Assembly: GCF_014646155.1 (NCBI RefSeq)
Contig: NZ_BMMX01000036.1
Coordinates: 1 to 57,177 of the forward strand
DNA from: Mangrovihabitans endophyticus
GTDB taxonomy: Bacteria > Actinomycetota > Actinomycetes > Mycobacteriales > Micromonosporaceae
Direction of reading: 5' to 3'
Length of the DNA: 57,177 nucleotides
Positions 9,000 to 17,842 of the stretch are shown here, piece after piece (the first letter of the stretch is position 1; each line of letters opens with the position of its first letter). A model generated the notes under the pieces. It did no database searches. It had not been told where the DNA came from and saw only the letters and a list, made by a program, of their open reading frames with translations. Made by a program: the position numbers and the translations under genes.

Positions 9000-10150
9000 C
9001 AGGCTCCCCACCCGGCCTGCCGGCCACCGACCCGGGTGGCGGCGGCGGTCGCGGCATATCCGGAGGCGGCGAAGGCGGCGACCGGGTCGCGCGGCAAGCC
9101 GCGTTCTTCCCGGCGGTCGGCCAGCGGCCCGCGCACGTCGGTCTCGAAGGCGTCCATCAGCAGGCCGTGCGCTCCCAGCACGTCACCGGACCGCTGCGCC
9201 GCGCTCAACGCCGCGGTGTCCACCAGCAACGCCTTGGCCAGCGCCTGCTCCACGTTGAGCACCGAGCGGATCTGGCCGGGGATCTTCTCCTCGATGTTGT
9301 GGCACTGGTCGAGCATGAAGTTCACCCGCGACGCCGGCCGGTGCGCGCCGACGGACACGATCTCCACCATGATCCGGAAGAGCTGGAACGGGTCCGCCGA
9401 GCCGACGATGAGGTCGTCGTCGGCGTAGAACCGGGAGTTGAAGTCGAAGGCGCCCAGCCGGTCCTGCCGCAGCAACTGCATCACGATGAACTCGATGTTG
9501 GTCCCCGGCGCGTGGTGCCCGGTGTCCAGCACGACCTGCGCCCGCTCGCCCAGTGCCAAGCAGTGCAGCAGCGACGTGCCCCAGTCCGGGATGTCCATGG
9601 CGTAGAAGTACGGTTCGAAGAACTTGTACTCCAGCAGCAGCCGCTGATCCGGATCCATCGCGGTGTAGATCCGCTGCAGCGAGTCGGCGAGCCGGTCCTG
9701 GCGGTCACGCAGCGAATCCTGCCCGGCGTAGTTGGTGCCGTCCGGCAGCCAGATCTTCAGGTCCTTGCTGCCGGTGGCGCGCATGACGTCCAGGCATTCC
9801 CGGTGGTGCGCCACCGCCTTCGCGCGCACCGCCGGGTCGGCATGCGCCAGCGACCCGAGTTTGTAGTCGTCGTCCTGGAACAGGTTGGAGTTGATCGCGC
9901 CGATCCGCACCCCCTGTTCCTTCGCGTACGCGGCAAGGGCCGCGTAGTCGTCCACCCGGTCCCACGGGATGTGCAAGGACACCCGCGGCGCCAGGCCGGT
10001 ATGCCGGTGCACCTGGGCGGCGTCGGCGACCTTCTCGTACGGGTCACGGGGCACCCCCGGCGCCGCGAAGACCTTGAATCGGGTGCCCGAGTTGCCGTAC
10101 GCCCAACTGGGCACCTCGACGGTGAACTCGTCCAGCTCGTCGAAGGTCAT
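8999..10150 (-). CDS. rhaI: L-rhamnose isomerase (RhaI type)
   Basis: TIM-barrel xylose-isomerase-like protein, 383 aa, converting L-rhamnose to L-rhamnulose. Metal-binding segments are visible: LLEYKFFEPYFYAMDIPDWG (Glu), VLDTGHHAPGTNIE (Asp and His) and LGAFDFNSRFYADDD (Asp), as in the Pseudomonas-type rhamnose isomerase rather than enteric RhaA. The start at 10150 is chosen because GAGAGGAG lies just upstream. An in-frame ATG at 10180 overlaps the permease stop (ATGA) and would add ten residues. It is the first catabolic gene after the transporter genes. Confidence 0.93.
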   Translation of the reverse strand: MTFDELDEFTVEVPSWAYGNSGTRFKVFAAPGVPRDPYEKVADAAQVHRHTGLAPRVSLHIPWDRVDDYAALAAYAKEQGVRIGAINSNLFQDDDYKLGSLAHADPAVRAKAVAHHRECLDVMRATGSKDLKIWLPDGTNYAGQDSLRDRQDRLADSLQRIYTAMDPDQRLLLEYKFFEPYFYAMDIPDWGTSLLHCLALGERAQVVLDTGHHAPGTNIEFIVMQLLRQDRLGAFDFNSRFYADDDLIVGSADPFQLFRIMVEIVSVGAHRPASRVNFMLDQCHNIEEKIPGQIRSVLNVEQALAKALLVDTAALSAAQRSGDVLGAHGLLMDAFETDVRGPLADRREERGLPRDPVAAFAASGYAATAAATRVGGRQAGWGA

Positions 10151-10176
10151 GATGCTCCTCTCGGTGCCCGGCGCGC

Positions 10177-11274
10177 TCATCGCGAGCCGCCGTACCTCCG
10201 GTTGGTGAGTCCGTTGAGCAGCGCGGCGAACACGAGCACCGAGCCGAGCGCCAGGAGTTGGTACTGGGCACCCGCGTTGCCGACGAAGGCCAGCAGGATG
10301 CCGGCGTTGAGCCACACGATGAGCAGGGTGGCCAGCACCACGCCGGCGACCCGGCCGATGCCGCCGGTGATGGCCACCCCGCCGAGCACCGCGATGGTGA
10401 TGGCGGGCAGTGCCATGCCGCCCCCGGAGACGCCCGCATCCGGGCGGGCGGAGGCGAACTGCCCCACGGTCACCACGGCGACCAGGCCGGAGAGCAGCCC
10501 GGCGTACGCGTACGCCTTGAACCGGGTGTCGCGCACCGGCAGGCCCGCCCAGCGTGCCGCCACGTCGTTGGTGCCGATGGCGTACAGCCGCCGCCCGTAC
10601 GCCGTGCGCGCCAGCAGCACCCAGACCAGCACCGCGGTGGGAAGCAGGAAGGTGAAGATGCCCAGCGGCACGTCCGGCACATATCGGCCGAACAGCGGCA
10701 GCTCGACGGACCGGCTGAGGGAGAACAGCTTCTGGATCGGTGGGGTGCTGATCGGCTCCTGATTGTTGATCACGATGGCCAGGGACTTGAACGCGTAATA
10801 GGTCGCCAGCGTGGCGATCAGTGCCGGGAACCCGATGTAGGACACCAGGAAACCGTTCAGCGCGCCGCACAGTGCCCCGAACGCCGCCGTCGCGACGATC
10901 GCCATCCACAATGGCCAGCCCCATTCGCCGTACAGAAAACCGAACACCATGCCGGCCAGCGAGACGATCGCCCCGACCGACAGGTCGATGCCGCCGCGAC
11001 CGGACAGGATCACCAGCAGTTCGGCCAGTCCGAGCATGGCCAGCGGCACCGCGTTGATCAGCGCGGCGGACATGTAGTCGAAGTCGTACGGCGCGGTGAG
11101 ATAGCCACCGGCGTCCTGGATGAAGAACGTGACCACCACGGCGACGATGAGCACCGCGAGCAGGGCGATCCGTTGGGTGAGCAGGACGCGCAGGAGCCGG
11201 GCGCCGGTGCCCTCCGCGGGGGTGTCGCCGACTTGCGGCGCGGGCGCCTCGGTGGCCGGCGGGGCGACGCTCAT
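10177..11274 (-). CDS. rhaQ: Rhamnose ABC transporter permease (second)
   Basis: 365-aa BPD_transp_2 (RbsC-like) permease. About ten hydrophobic segments follow a 30-residue polar N-terminus. It contains the family signature region with LSGRGGIDLSVGAIVSLAG and the C-terminal AITGGIGRVAGVVLATL. It pairs with the neighbouring rhaP product to form a heterodimeric channel. The ATG overlaps the rhaP stop by 4 nt. The naming (P versus Q) follows gene order in Rhizobium rhaSTPQ and is not certain. Confidence 0.9.
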   Translation of the reverse strand: MSVAPPATEAPAPQVGDTPAEGTGARLLRVLLTQRIALLAVLIVAVVVTFFIQDAGGYLTAPYDFDYMSAALINAVPLAMLGLAELLVILSGRGGIDLSVGAIVSLAGMVFGFLYGEWGWPLWMAIVATAAFGALCGALNGFLVSYIGFPALIATLATYYAFKSLAIVINNQEPISTPPIQKLFSLSRSVELPLFGRYVPDVPLGIFTFLLPTAVLVWVLLARTAYGRRLYAIGTNDVAARWAGLPVRDTRFKAYAYAGLLSGLVAVVTVGQFASARPDAGVSGGGMALPAITIAVLGGVAITGGIGRVAGVVLATLLIVWLNAGILLAFVGNAGAQYQLLALGSVLVFAALLNGLTNRRYGGSR

Positions 11275-12323
11275 CGTGACCTCCTGGCCCGGGCGCGCAG
11301 CAAGTCGGCGCCCACCGCGACGATGATGAAGATGCCGACGAACAGGTCGGACAGTTGCGAGCGCCAGCCCAACTGGGTCACGCCGGAGGAGACCGACTGG
11401 ACCAGCAGCGCGCCGAGCAGGGTGCCGAGCACCGATCCGCGACCGCCCATGATCGAGGTGCCGCCGATCACCACCGCCGCGATGACCGCCAGTTCCTTGC
11501 CGGTGCCCACCGACTGGTCCAGTGTGGACGTGCCCTGCGCGATGGTGAAGCAGGACGCCAGCCCTACCAGCAGTCCCGTGGTCAGATAGGCCAGCAGCAC
11601 CCGGCGCTGCACCCGCACGCCCGCCAGCCGGGCCGCGTGCGCATCCCCACCGACCGCGAAGAAGTGCCGGCCGCCCGCGGCGTGCCGCAGGTACCACCAC
11701 GCCAGCGCGGTGACCAGCACCGTGAGCAGGAAGGCGTGCGGCACGCCCCACGTGCGGCCCCCCGGTCCACGCCCGAAGAAGTCCAACGTGTTCGGGATGC
11801 CGTTGACCGTGCTGGATCCGAAGATCTGCAGGCCGGCGAAGAGGAACAGGTTCGCCGTGCCGAAGGTGATGATGATGGCGTGCACTCGCCCGTACGCGAT
11901 GAGCACCCCGTTGATCAGGCCGAGCAGACCACCCACGGCGACCGACAGCAGCACCGCGACCGCCAGGTTAACCTCGTCGGTCACCAGCACCTTGGCGGTG
12001 ACGACCGAGCAGACCATGATGGCCGCGCCGACCGAGACGTCGATGCCTCCGGTGATGATGACGATCGTCATACCCACGCCGACCAGCGCGATCGGCGCCG
12101 TGGCCACCAGCAGCGGTTGCAGCGAGCCAGCGGTCAGGAACGCAGGCGTGGTCAGCCCGAGCACCACCCACAACGCCGCGACCACCGCGACAAGCACCAT
12201 CTCCTGCCCGGTCATCGGGGACGGCAGCACGGACGCGCGGGACCGCGATCGCGGCGGCACCGGCGCGCCCGGCGGCGGCCCGGCATCCGGGCGGCCGTGC
12301 CTGTCGACGGCGGTGGTGCTCAT
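11271..12323 (-). CDS. rhaP: Rhamnose ABC transporter permease (first)
   Basis: 350-aa RbsC-like permease. A Pro/Arg-rich cytoplasmic N-terminus of about 45 residues is followed by ten or so membrane segments. ITGGIDVSVGAAIMVCS and IGGTSIMGGRGSVLGTLLGA are conserved permease segments. The start overlaps the ATPase stop as TGATG. It is paralogous to the next gene, the usual pattern for CUT2 importers with two permease genes. Confidence 0.9.
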   Translation of the reverse strand: MSTTAVDRHGRPDAGPPPGAPVPPRSRSRASVLPSPMTGQEMVLVAVVAALWVVLGLTTPAFLTAGSLQPLLVATAPIALVGVGMTIVIITGGIDVSVGAAIMVCSVVTAKVLVTDEVNLAVAVLLSVAVGGLLGLINGVLIAYGRVHAIIITFGTANLFLFAGLQIFGSSTVNGIPNTLDFFGRGPGGRTWGVPHAFLLTVLVTALAWWYLRHAAGGRHFFAVGGDAHAARLAGVRVQRRVLLAYLTTGLLVGLASCFTIAQGTSTLDQSVGTGKELAVIAAVVIGGTSIMGGRGSVLGTLLGALLVQSVSSGVTQLGWRSQLSDLFVGIFIIVAVGADLLRARARRSR

Positions 12324-13867
12324 CAGACCCGCCCTTCCTCGGCCGGCTGGTCCTCCACCGACCCGGCCGCCGCGGCCAACACGTCCACTTGGGACGCCTC
12401 CGGCGTGAACGCCACCGTGGTGGTGCCGCCCCGGACCACTTGGATGCGGTCCGCCACCCGCAGCGCCTCCGGCAGGTCGGACGTCACCACCAGCACCGCG
12501 GTGCCGCCGTCGGCCAGCTCCGCGATGATGCGGTGGATCTCCTCCTTGGCGCCCACGTCGACGCCCTGCGTCGGCTCGGCCAGGATCAGCACCTCGGGTC
12601 GTTCCACCAGTTGCCGGGCAAGCACCACCTTCTGGGCGTTGCCGCCGGACATGGCGCTGATCGGCTGGCGTTCGCTGGGGGTCTTCACGGCGAGCCGGCG
12701 GATCAGGTCGGTGGCCACGCCGCGCTCGCGGGCCCGGTCCAGGAAGATCCCGAAACGGGAGAGCAGACTCAGGTGGGCGGCGGAGATGTTGAAGGCGATG
12801 GACTGGAACGCGAACATGCCCTCCGTCTTGCGGTTCGCCGGCAGCAGTGCCAGGCCCAGTCGCTGCGCCTGCCCGGGCGAGCCCGGCGAGACCTTGGCGC
12901 CGCGCACCAGCAGGTCGCCACCGGTGGCCCGGTCGATGCCGTACACGCTCGCCGCGATCTCCGACACCCCGCTGCCGACCAGGCCGTAGAGCGCCACGAT
13001 CTCCCCGCCGCGTACCGCCACGTCCACGTCGTGGAAGCGGCCGGCCCGGGTGAGCTTGCGCAGTTCGAGCAGCGGCGGCCCGTCCGGCACGCGGCGCTGT
13101 GGCCGGTCGTCGGACAGGGCACCGCCGACCATCAGCTCGGCGATGCGCCGCACGGTCAGATCCGCGATCGGGTACGTGCCGATGGTTCGACCGTCCCGCA
13201 TCACCGTGACCTCGTCGGCGATGCGGAACAGTTCGTCCAGCCGATGCGAGATGTAGACCACCGCGACGCCCGCCGCGGTGAGCCGGCGGACCACGTCGAA
13301 CAGCCGGTCGATCTCGGCGTCGGTGAGGATGGCCGACGGCTCGTCCAGGATCAGCACCCGCGCGTCGCCAGCCAGTGCCTTGGCGATGGACACCTGCTGC
13401 TGCTCGGCCACCGACAGCTCACCGACCGGCACGGTGGCATAGCGGTCGGGCAGGCCGAGCAGTGCCAGCAGGTCGACCACCCGCGAGTTCTGACCGGGCC
13501 AGTCGACGCGCCCGCGGCGGCGCAACTCGCGGCCGACGAAGATGTTCTCCGCGACGGTCAGCTCGGCGAATAGCTGCGGCTCCTGATAGACCGTCGCGAC
13601 GCCCAGCACCATCGCCTGCGACGTGGAGGTGATGCGGACCTCGGTGCCGTCGAAGGCGATGACACCGGCGTCGGCCGTCTCCGCCCCGGACACAATCTTG
13701 ATCATCGTGGACTTGCCCGCGCCGTTCTCGCCCACCAGGGCGTGCACCCGCCCAGCACGTACGGTCAGATCCGCATGCTCGATGGCGCGTACCGCCCCGA
13801 ACCGTTTCGCGATGCCGGACAGACGCAGCCGTGGCACCTCGTCGGCGGACGATTCCTCGGTACTCAC
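12323..13867 (-). CDS. rhaT: Rhamnose ABC transporter ATP-binding protein (tandem NBD)
   Basis: 514-aa CUT2-type ATPase with two nucleotide-binding domains. The first has Walker A GENGAGKST, signature LSVAEQQQVSIAKAL and Walker B VLILDEPSA. The second has a degenerate Walker A (LYGLVGSGVSE), MSGGNAQKVVLARQL and VLILAEPTQGVDVG, where the usual Asp before Glu is Ala. Such asymmetry is normal for RbsA/MglA relatives. The start is GTG (13867) behind a GGAGGGAGGG tract. It lies 58 nt after the binding-protein gene. Confidence 0.92.
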   Translation of the reverse strand: MSTEESSADEVPRLRLSGIAKRFGAVRAIEHADLTVRAGRVHALVGENGAGKSTMIKIVSGAETADAGVIAFDGTEVRITSTSQAMVLGVATVYQEPQLFAELTVAENIFVGRELRRRGRVDWPGQNSRVVDLLALLGLPDRYATVPVGELSVAEQQQVSIAKALAGDARVLILDEPSAILTDAEIDRLFDVVRRLTAAGVAVVYISHRLDELFRIADEVTVMRDGRTIGTYPIADLTVRRIAELMVGGALSDDRPQRRVPDGPPLLELRKLTRAGRFHDVDVAVRGGEIVALYGLVGSGVSEIAASVYGIDRATGGDLLVRGAKVSPGSPGQAQRLGLALLPANRKTEGMFAFQSIAFNISAAHLSLLSRFGIFLDRARERGVATDLIRRLAVKTPSERQPISAMSGGNAQKVVLARQLVERPEVLILAEPTQGVDVGAKEEIHRIIAELADGGTAVLVVTSDLPEALRVADRIQVVRGGTTTVAFTPEASQVDVLAAAAGSVEDQPAEEGRV

Positions 13868-13925
13868 CGCGACGGCCCTCCCTCCACTCTCAGTGCTTTC
13901 GGCCTCTCGGCGTCCTCGGCACCGC

Positions 13926-14957
13926 TCAGTAGTTGAAGTCGTCGACGTTCTCGCCGGTGATGGTCAGCGGTGGACCGAGCAGCAACACCTTCGACGAGGA
14001 GTCGTACTCGACGGCGGGCATCGCGTCGCTCACCTTGTTGGTCGCCTGGAACTGCTTGCCGGCGGCCAGTTGCTCACCCGCCCAAGCGGTGAGATAGCCC
14101 AGGTTCTCCACGTCCCACAGGATCGACGCGGACGACGACTTGTCCGCCAGATAGGGCTTCATCGCCTGCGGGGTGCCCAGACCGACCGTGAAGACCTTGC
14201 CGATCTTGCCGGCGTCGCGCACCGCCTGAGCCACGCCCGGCGCCGACGATGTGCACTCGCCGACCAGCCCGGTCAAGTCCGGGTGGGCGTTCATCAGGTC
14301 GGTGGCCATCTGGGTGGCCTTCGCCTGGTCCTCGCCGGCATAGACCACGTCCACGATCTGCGCCTGCGGGTATTTCTCCTGCGTGTACGCCCGCTGCACC
14401 TTGATCCAGGAGTTCAGGTTCTCCGCGGTCTGTCCACACGAGACGATGGCGTACTTGCCCTTGCCGCCCATCGCCGTCATCAGCGCATCGGTGAGCCCCT
14501 GGCCGATGCCCTCGGTGGAGGCCTGATTGACGAACACCTCGCGCGCCGAGTTCGGCGCGTCGGTGTCCGCCGTGGCCACGTGAATGCCCGCCGACTTGGC
14601 CTGTTGCAGCAACGGCGCCATCGAGTCGGGGTCGTTGGGCGCGACGATCAGCACGTCCACCTTCTGCTGGATGTACGACCGGACGATGTCCGCCTGCGCC
14701 GCGGCGTCGGCCTGCGTGGGGCCCTGGTAGAGCCATTGGACGTCGCCCAACTCGTCGGCGGCCTTCTTGCCGCCGGCATTCATCGCCTCGAAGTAGGGCA
14801 CGCCCTGCAGCTTCGGGACGAAGGCGACCTTGTACGTCGAGCCGGAACCGGCTCCGGTGCCGTCATCGGTGTCGTTCTTCTTGGTGCAGCCCGCGAGTGC
14901 GACCGCGGCCGTCGTGGTCAGGGCGACGGCGGCGGCGAACCGGCCGTGGTGACGCAT
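13926..14957 (-). CDS. rhaS: Rhamnose ABC transporter substrate-binding lipoprotein
   Basis: 343 aa. A signal peptide ends in the lipobox LAGC (Cys about 24), so the protein is membrane-anchored outside the cell. The rest is a periplasmic-binding-protein family 1 fold as in RhaS/LsrB: VAFVPKLQGVPYFEAMNAG at the start and repeated Rossmann-like segments such as VDVLIVAPNDPDSM. The start has a strong AGGAGG 5 nt upstream. First gene of the operon; a LacI-type operator lies about 60 nt upstream. Specificity for rhamnose is inferred from the operon. Confidence 0.93.
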   Translation of the reverse strand: MRHHGRFAAAVALTTTAAVALAGCTKKNDTDDGTGAGSGSTYKVAFVPKLQGVPYFEAMNAGGKKAADELGDVQWLYQGPTQADAAAQADIVRSYIQQKVDVLIVAPNDPDSMAPLLQQAKSAGIHVATADTDAPNSAREVFVNQASTEGIGQGLTDALMTAMGGKGKYAIVSCGQTAENLNSWIKVQRAYTQEKYPQAQIVDVVYAGEDQAKATQMATDLMNAHPDLTGLVGECTSSAPGVAQAVRDAGKIGKVFTVGLGTPQAMKPYLADKSSSASILWDVENLGYLTAWAGEQLAAGKQFQATNKVSDAMPAVEYDSSSKVLLLGPPLTITGENVDDFNY

Positions 14958-15014
14958 GAGACCTCCTGCTGAGCGGGCCCGGGGGCCATCGGTAGGGATG
15001 CAGGGGACGGGGTA

Positions 15015-15026
15015 TGAAACGTTTCA
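15015..15026. promoter_or_regulatory. LacI-type operator upstream of rhaS
   Basis: Perfect palindrome TGAAACGTTTCA between the LacI gene and rhaS. It differs in one base from the site upstream of the LacI gene (TGAAACATTTCA). The central CG and the AAAC/GTTT half-sites are characteristic of LacI-family operators. It probably represses the rha-lut operon without rhamnose (inference). Confidence 0.8.
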
Positions 15027-15093
15027 GAGTTGATGTGACCGAGATTACGAACCTGTTATCCCCGGGTCAAGGGCCGGGGCAGATCTTTTCCGG

Positions 15094-16188
15094 CTATCGC
15101 TTCCGTGCCGGATGCCGGACCGCCGCGGTCGAGGCGCGAGCCACCAGTTCCGGCACGAAGCAGGCCTGCTCGTGCCGGTGCGCCGGGTCGCCGGCCTCGG
15201 CCAGCACCAGGCGCGCCGCAGTCCGCCCCAGTTCCTCGCGCGGCTGCCGGACCGAAGTCAACGGCACCGCCGCCGCGGCGGCGAACTCGATGTCGTCGTA
15301 TCCGACAATCGCCAGGTCCTCCGGCACCCGCATGCCGATGGCGGTGGCCTGCTGCAACAGGCCGAGCGCCAAAAGATCGTTGGCGCAGAACACGGCGGTC
15401 GGCCGTCGCCGCGCCGGCAGTCCGGCCAGCCGCTCTCCCGCGCCGCGCCCCTCGGCGACGGTCAACGCCTCGGTCGGCAGATGGATCAGGTCGGCGGCGT
15501 CCCGCCCCAGCTCCGACCACACCTGACGGGCTCCGAGCAGCCTCTCCCGGACCTGCCCGATCGACTCCGGGCCGCCGACGAACGCGACGCGCTCGTGACC
15601 ACGATCGGTCAGATGCTCGATCGCGATGCGGCCGCCCAGCACGTCATCCACCGCCACCGAGCAGCAGTCGCCGGTACCGCCCAGTCGATCCACCATGACC
15701 AGCGGAATCCCCCGTCGGCCGATCTCCCGCAGATGCGACGCACTCGGGTCGACCGGCGTGATCAGGATGCCCTGGACGCGTTGCTGCACCAGCCGGTCCA
15801 GGTGCTTCGCCTCGCGGGCGGCGCGGCCGTCGCTGTTGCAGATGAACAGCGACAGGTCGGCGTCCTCCGCGCCGGACTCGATGCCCCGGGCGACGTCGTG
15901 GAAGAACGGATTCCCACCGTCCAGCATCACGTACGCCAGGGTGCGACTGGTCCCGGCGCGCAGTTGCCGGGCCGACTCGTTGCGGACGAAACCGAGCTCG
16001 GCCATCGCCCGCTCCACCCGCTCCCGGGTGGCCGCGGACACCGCGGCGGGCTTGTTCAGCACGTTGGACACGGTCCCGAGGGAGACACCGGCGGACGCGG
16101 CGACATCCTTCACCGAGGGCGTCCGGCCGTGGGGCGGCGCCGGGGCGCGACCTGGCGCGGGCTCCTTCGGCTCCGCACTCCGTGCCAC
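15094..16188 (-). CDS. LacI family regulator of the rhamnose operon
   Basis: 364 aa. The N-terminal HTH reads PSVKDVAASAGVSLGTVSNV, followed by the hinge helix with RQLRAGTSRTLAYV and a sugar-binding core. The GTG at 16188 is chosen because GCGAGGAG lies 4 nt upstream. The longer frame to 16254 runs through the operator and is unlikely. The gene is co-directional with and 136 nt upstream of rhaS, with one operator on each side, implying autoregulation plus control of the operon. The effector is expected to be rhamnose or a pathway intermediate. Confidence 0.93.
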   Translation of the reverse strand: MARSAEPKEPAPGRAPAPPHGRTPSVKDVAASAGVSLGTVSNVLNKPAAVSAATRERVERAMAELGFVRNESARQLRAGTSRTLAYVMLDGGNPFFHDVARGIESGAEDADLSLFICNSDGRAAREAKHLDRLVQQRVQGILITPVDPSASHLREIGRRGIPLVMVDRLGGTGDCCSVAVDDVLGGRIAIEHLTDRGHERVAFVGGPESIGQVRERLLGARQVWSELGRDAADLIHLPTEALTVAEGRGAGERLAGLPARRRPTAVFCANDLLALGLLQQATAIGMRVPEDLAIVGYDDIEFAAAAAVPLTSVRQPREELGRTAARLVLAEAGDPAHRHEQACFVPELVARASTAAVRHPARKR

Positions 16189-16228
16189 GGGGCTCCTCGC
16201 ATCGTCGGTGCTGTACGGCGATCCTATC

Positions 16229-16240
16229 TGAAACATTTCA
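16229..16240. promoter_or_regulatory. LacI-type operator upstream of the LacI gene
   Basis: TGAAACATTTCA, one mismatch from a perfect palindrome and from the rhaS operator. On the minus strand a plausible -10 (TAGGAT, 16221-16226) lies 2 nt downstream, so bound repressor would block its own promoter. Confidence 0.72.
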
Positions 16241-16275
16241 ACGCCCCGCCTCATCGGGTCCGGCCCGCACTCCGG

Positions 16276-16884
16276 TCAGATCTGGTCGAGCTCCGGCGTC
16301 ATGTGCAGATGGGTCCGCTGCCCGCTGTGATCGAGAATCGCCAGGACCTCGGCGGGCCCGCCATGGGCGCCGAAGGCATGCGGAATCATCGTCGAAAAGG
16401 TCGCCGCCTGCCCCGTCTCGATCAGGATGTGCCGCTCACCGAGCACCAGCTCGATGGTCCCGGACAACACCGTGAACCAGTCCTTGCCGGGATGCACCCG
16501 CAGCGCGTCCGCCCCGCGCGACACCGGCCGCGTCACGCGCAGACGTGCCACGGTCATCCCGTCCGGGCCCGGCTCGTGGTCGAGCGTCCACATGGTCCGG
16601 CCGCGCACCGGGTCATGGCGCGGCCGGATCACCACGTCATCGGCCGCGTCCGGGGATGCCAACAGTTCGTCCAGGCTGGTGTCCAGGGCACGCGCGATCG
16701 CCGTCAACTGGTCCAGGCTGAGCCGGCGATGGCCGGTCTCGATGCGGCTCAGCGAGGACGGGCTGACGAAACACCGCTGGGCGAGGTCGTCCAGCGACCA
16801 GGACCGGGCGACACGAAGCGCCCGAATCCGGGCACGCACCACGTCCTCCAGGCCGTCTCCCTGAGCTACGGCTCCTTGCGTCAT
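16276..16884 (-). CDS. XRE family regulator with C-terminal cupin domain
   Basis: 202 aa. The N-terminal helix-turn-helix (about 18-70) contains SLDDLAQRCFVSPSSLSRIE. The C-terminal cupin_2 domain (about 115-195) contains WFTVLSGTIELVLGERHILI and PHAFGAHG. This architecture usually senses a small ligand through the cupin. The ATG at 16884 starts inside a long palindrome shared with the divergent methyltransferase gene, so it probably represses both. An upstream in-frame extension to 16938 would cross the palindrome and lacks an RBS. Confidence 0.88.
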   Translation of the reverse strand: MTQGAVAQGDGLEDVVRARIRALRVARSWSLDDLAQRCFVSPSSLSRIETGHRRLSLDQLTAIARALDTSLDELLASPDAADDVVIRPRHDPVRGRTMWTLDHEPGPDGMTVARLRVTRPVSRGADALRVHPGKDWFTVLSGTIELVLGERHILIETGQAATFSTMIPHAFGAHGGPAEVLAILDHSGQRTHLHMTPELDQI

Positions 16885-16916
16885 AGGCAAAAGCTTATGC
16901 CCCTGACGCAAGGAGC
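16871..16916. promoter_or_regulatory. 46-bp near-perfect palindrome between divergent genes
   Basis: Outer arms GCTCCTTGCGTCA (16871-16883) and TGACGCAAGGAGC (16904-16916) match perfectly over 13 bp. Inside them GGCA and TGCC flank a near-palindromic AAAGCTTA. It covers the first codons of the XRE-cupin gene and the 5' region of the methyltransferase gene. It is a candidate operator for the XRE protein. Confidence 0.75.
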
Positions 16917-16931
16917 TCGTACCGTCGTCCC

Positions 16932-17795
16932 ATGGCATCCGATCACCATCACCATCGCCACGACACCGTCGCGCATCATCACGACGCCGACGAGCACCTC
17001 GGCGACCTGCTGGACCTCGACGCCGAGGTGATGCAGGAGCACCTGTCCGAGGCGACCGCTTGGATCGACCAGCACGCCGCCCGGCCCGTGCGGCAGATCA
17101 TCGATCTCGGATGCGGCACCGGCGCCGGCACCTTCGCGCTGCTACGTCGCTTCCCGGACGCCGAGGTCACCGCCGTGGACGCCTCCCCCGACATGCTGCG
17201 GCGGCTCCTGGACAAGGCGCATCGACTCGACATGGCCGATCGCGTGCACACCGTGCATGCCGATCTGGACGCCACCTGGCCCGACACCGGGCCCGCCGAC
17301 CTGGCATGGGCATCCGGCTCGCTGCACCACCTCGGCGACCCGGATCGCGTACTCGCCCACGTGCGGGCCATCCTGCGGCCCGCGGGGTTGCTCGCTGCGG
17401 TCGAGCTGTCCGGGTTCCCGTACTTCCTGCCCGCGGACACCGACGACGGCCGCCTGGAGCAGCGCTGGCACGCCGCGGCGGACGCGGAACGGGCCGAGCG
17501 GCTCCCGCACATCGGCGACGACTGGCCGGCACGCTTCGCGCGGGCGGGCTTCACCCCGCGCAGCGAGCGGACGTTCGCCATCGCCCTCACGGCCCCGCTG
17601 CCGCCCGCCGCACCGCGCTACGCGGAGGCCACCCTGCGACGCATCCGGTCCGGGCTGGCGGTCCGCCGCCTCGGCACCGAAGACGCCCAACGGCTCGACG
17701 CGCTCCTGGACGAGACAAACCCGCAGGGAGTCCGTCGCCGGACCGACCTTTCGGTACGCAGCGAACGCCTTGCCTGGCTCGTCGAGCGCACCTGA
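16932..17795 (+). CDS. SAM-dependent methyltransferase with His-rich N-terminus
   Basis: 287-aa class I methyltransferase. Motif I is IIDLGCGTGAG (about 56-66), followed by the acidic VTAVDAS, the DLAWASGSLHHL segment (motif IV region) and LRPAGLLAAVEL. The first 22 residues hold nine histidines in two clusters (HHHHRH and HHH), which could bind metal; this is not part of the fold. The substrate is unknown. It is transcribed divergently from the XRE-cupin regulator, a pairing suggesting response to a toxic compound or metabolite. The ATG has no close RBS; the AAGGAG in the palindrome is 16 nt away. Confidence 0.85.
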   Translation: MASDHHHHRHDTVAHHHDADEHLGDLLDLDAEVMQEHLSEATAWIDQHAARPVRQIIDLGCGTGAGTFALLRRFPDAEVTAVDASPDMLRRLLDKAHRLDMADRVHTVHADLDATWPDTGPADLAWASGSLHHLGDPDRVLAHVRAILRPAGLLAAVELSGFPYFLPADTDDGRLEQRWHAAADAERAERLPHIGDDWPARFARAGFTPRSERTFAIALTAPLPPAAPRYAEATLRRIRSGLAVRRLGTEDAQRLDALLDETNPQGVRRRTDLSVRSERLAWLVERT

Positions 17796-17804
17796 TCGCG
17801 CGGC

Positions 17805-17835
17805 GCCGACGGGGCCACGAGCGGGCCCCGTCGGC
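17805..17835. terminator. Bidirectional hairpin between convergent genes
   Basis: Perfect 12-bp arms GCCGACGGGGCC and GGCCCCGTCGGC with a 7-nt loop, lying between the methyltransferase stop and the acetyltransferase stop. There is no U-tract, as usual in actinomycetes. Confidence 0.75.
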
Positions 17836-17842
17836 GGGCCCG

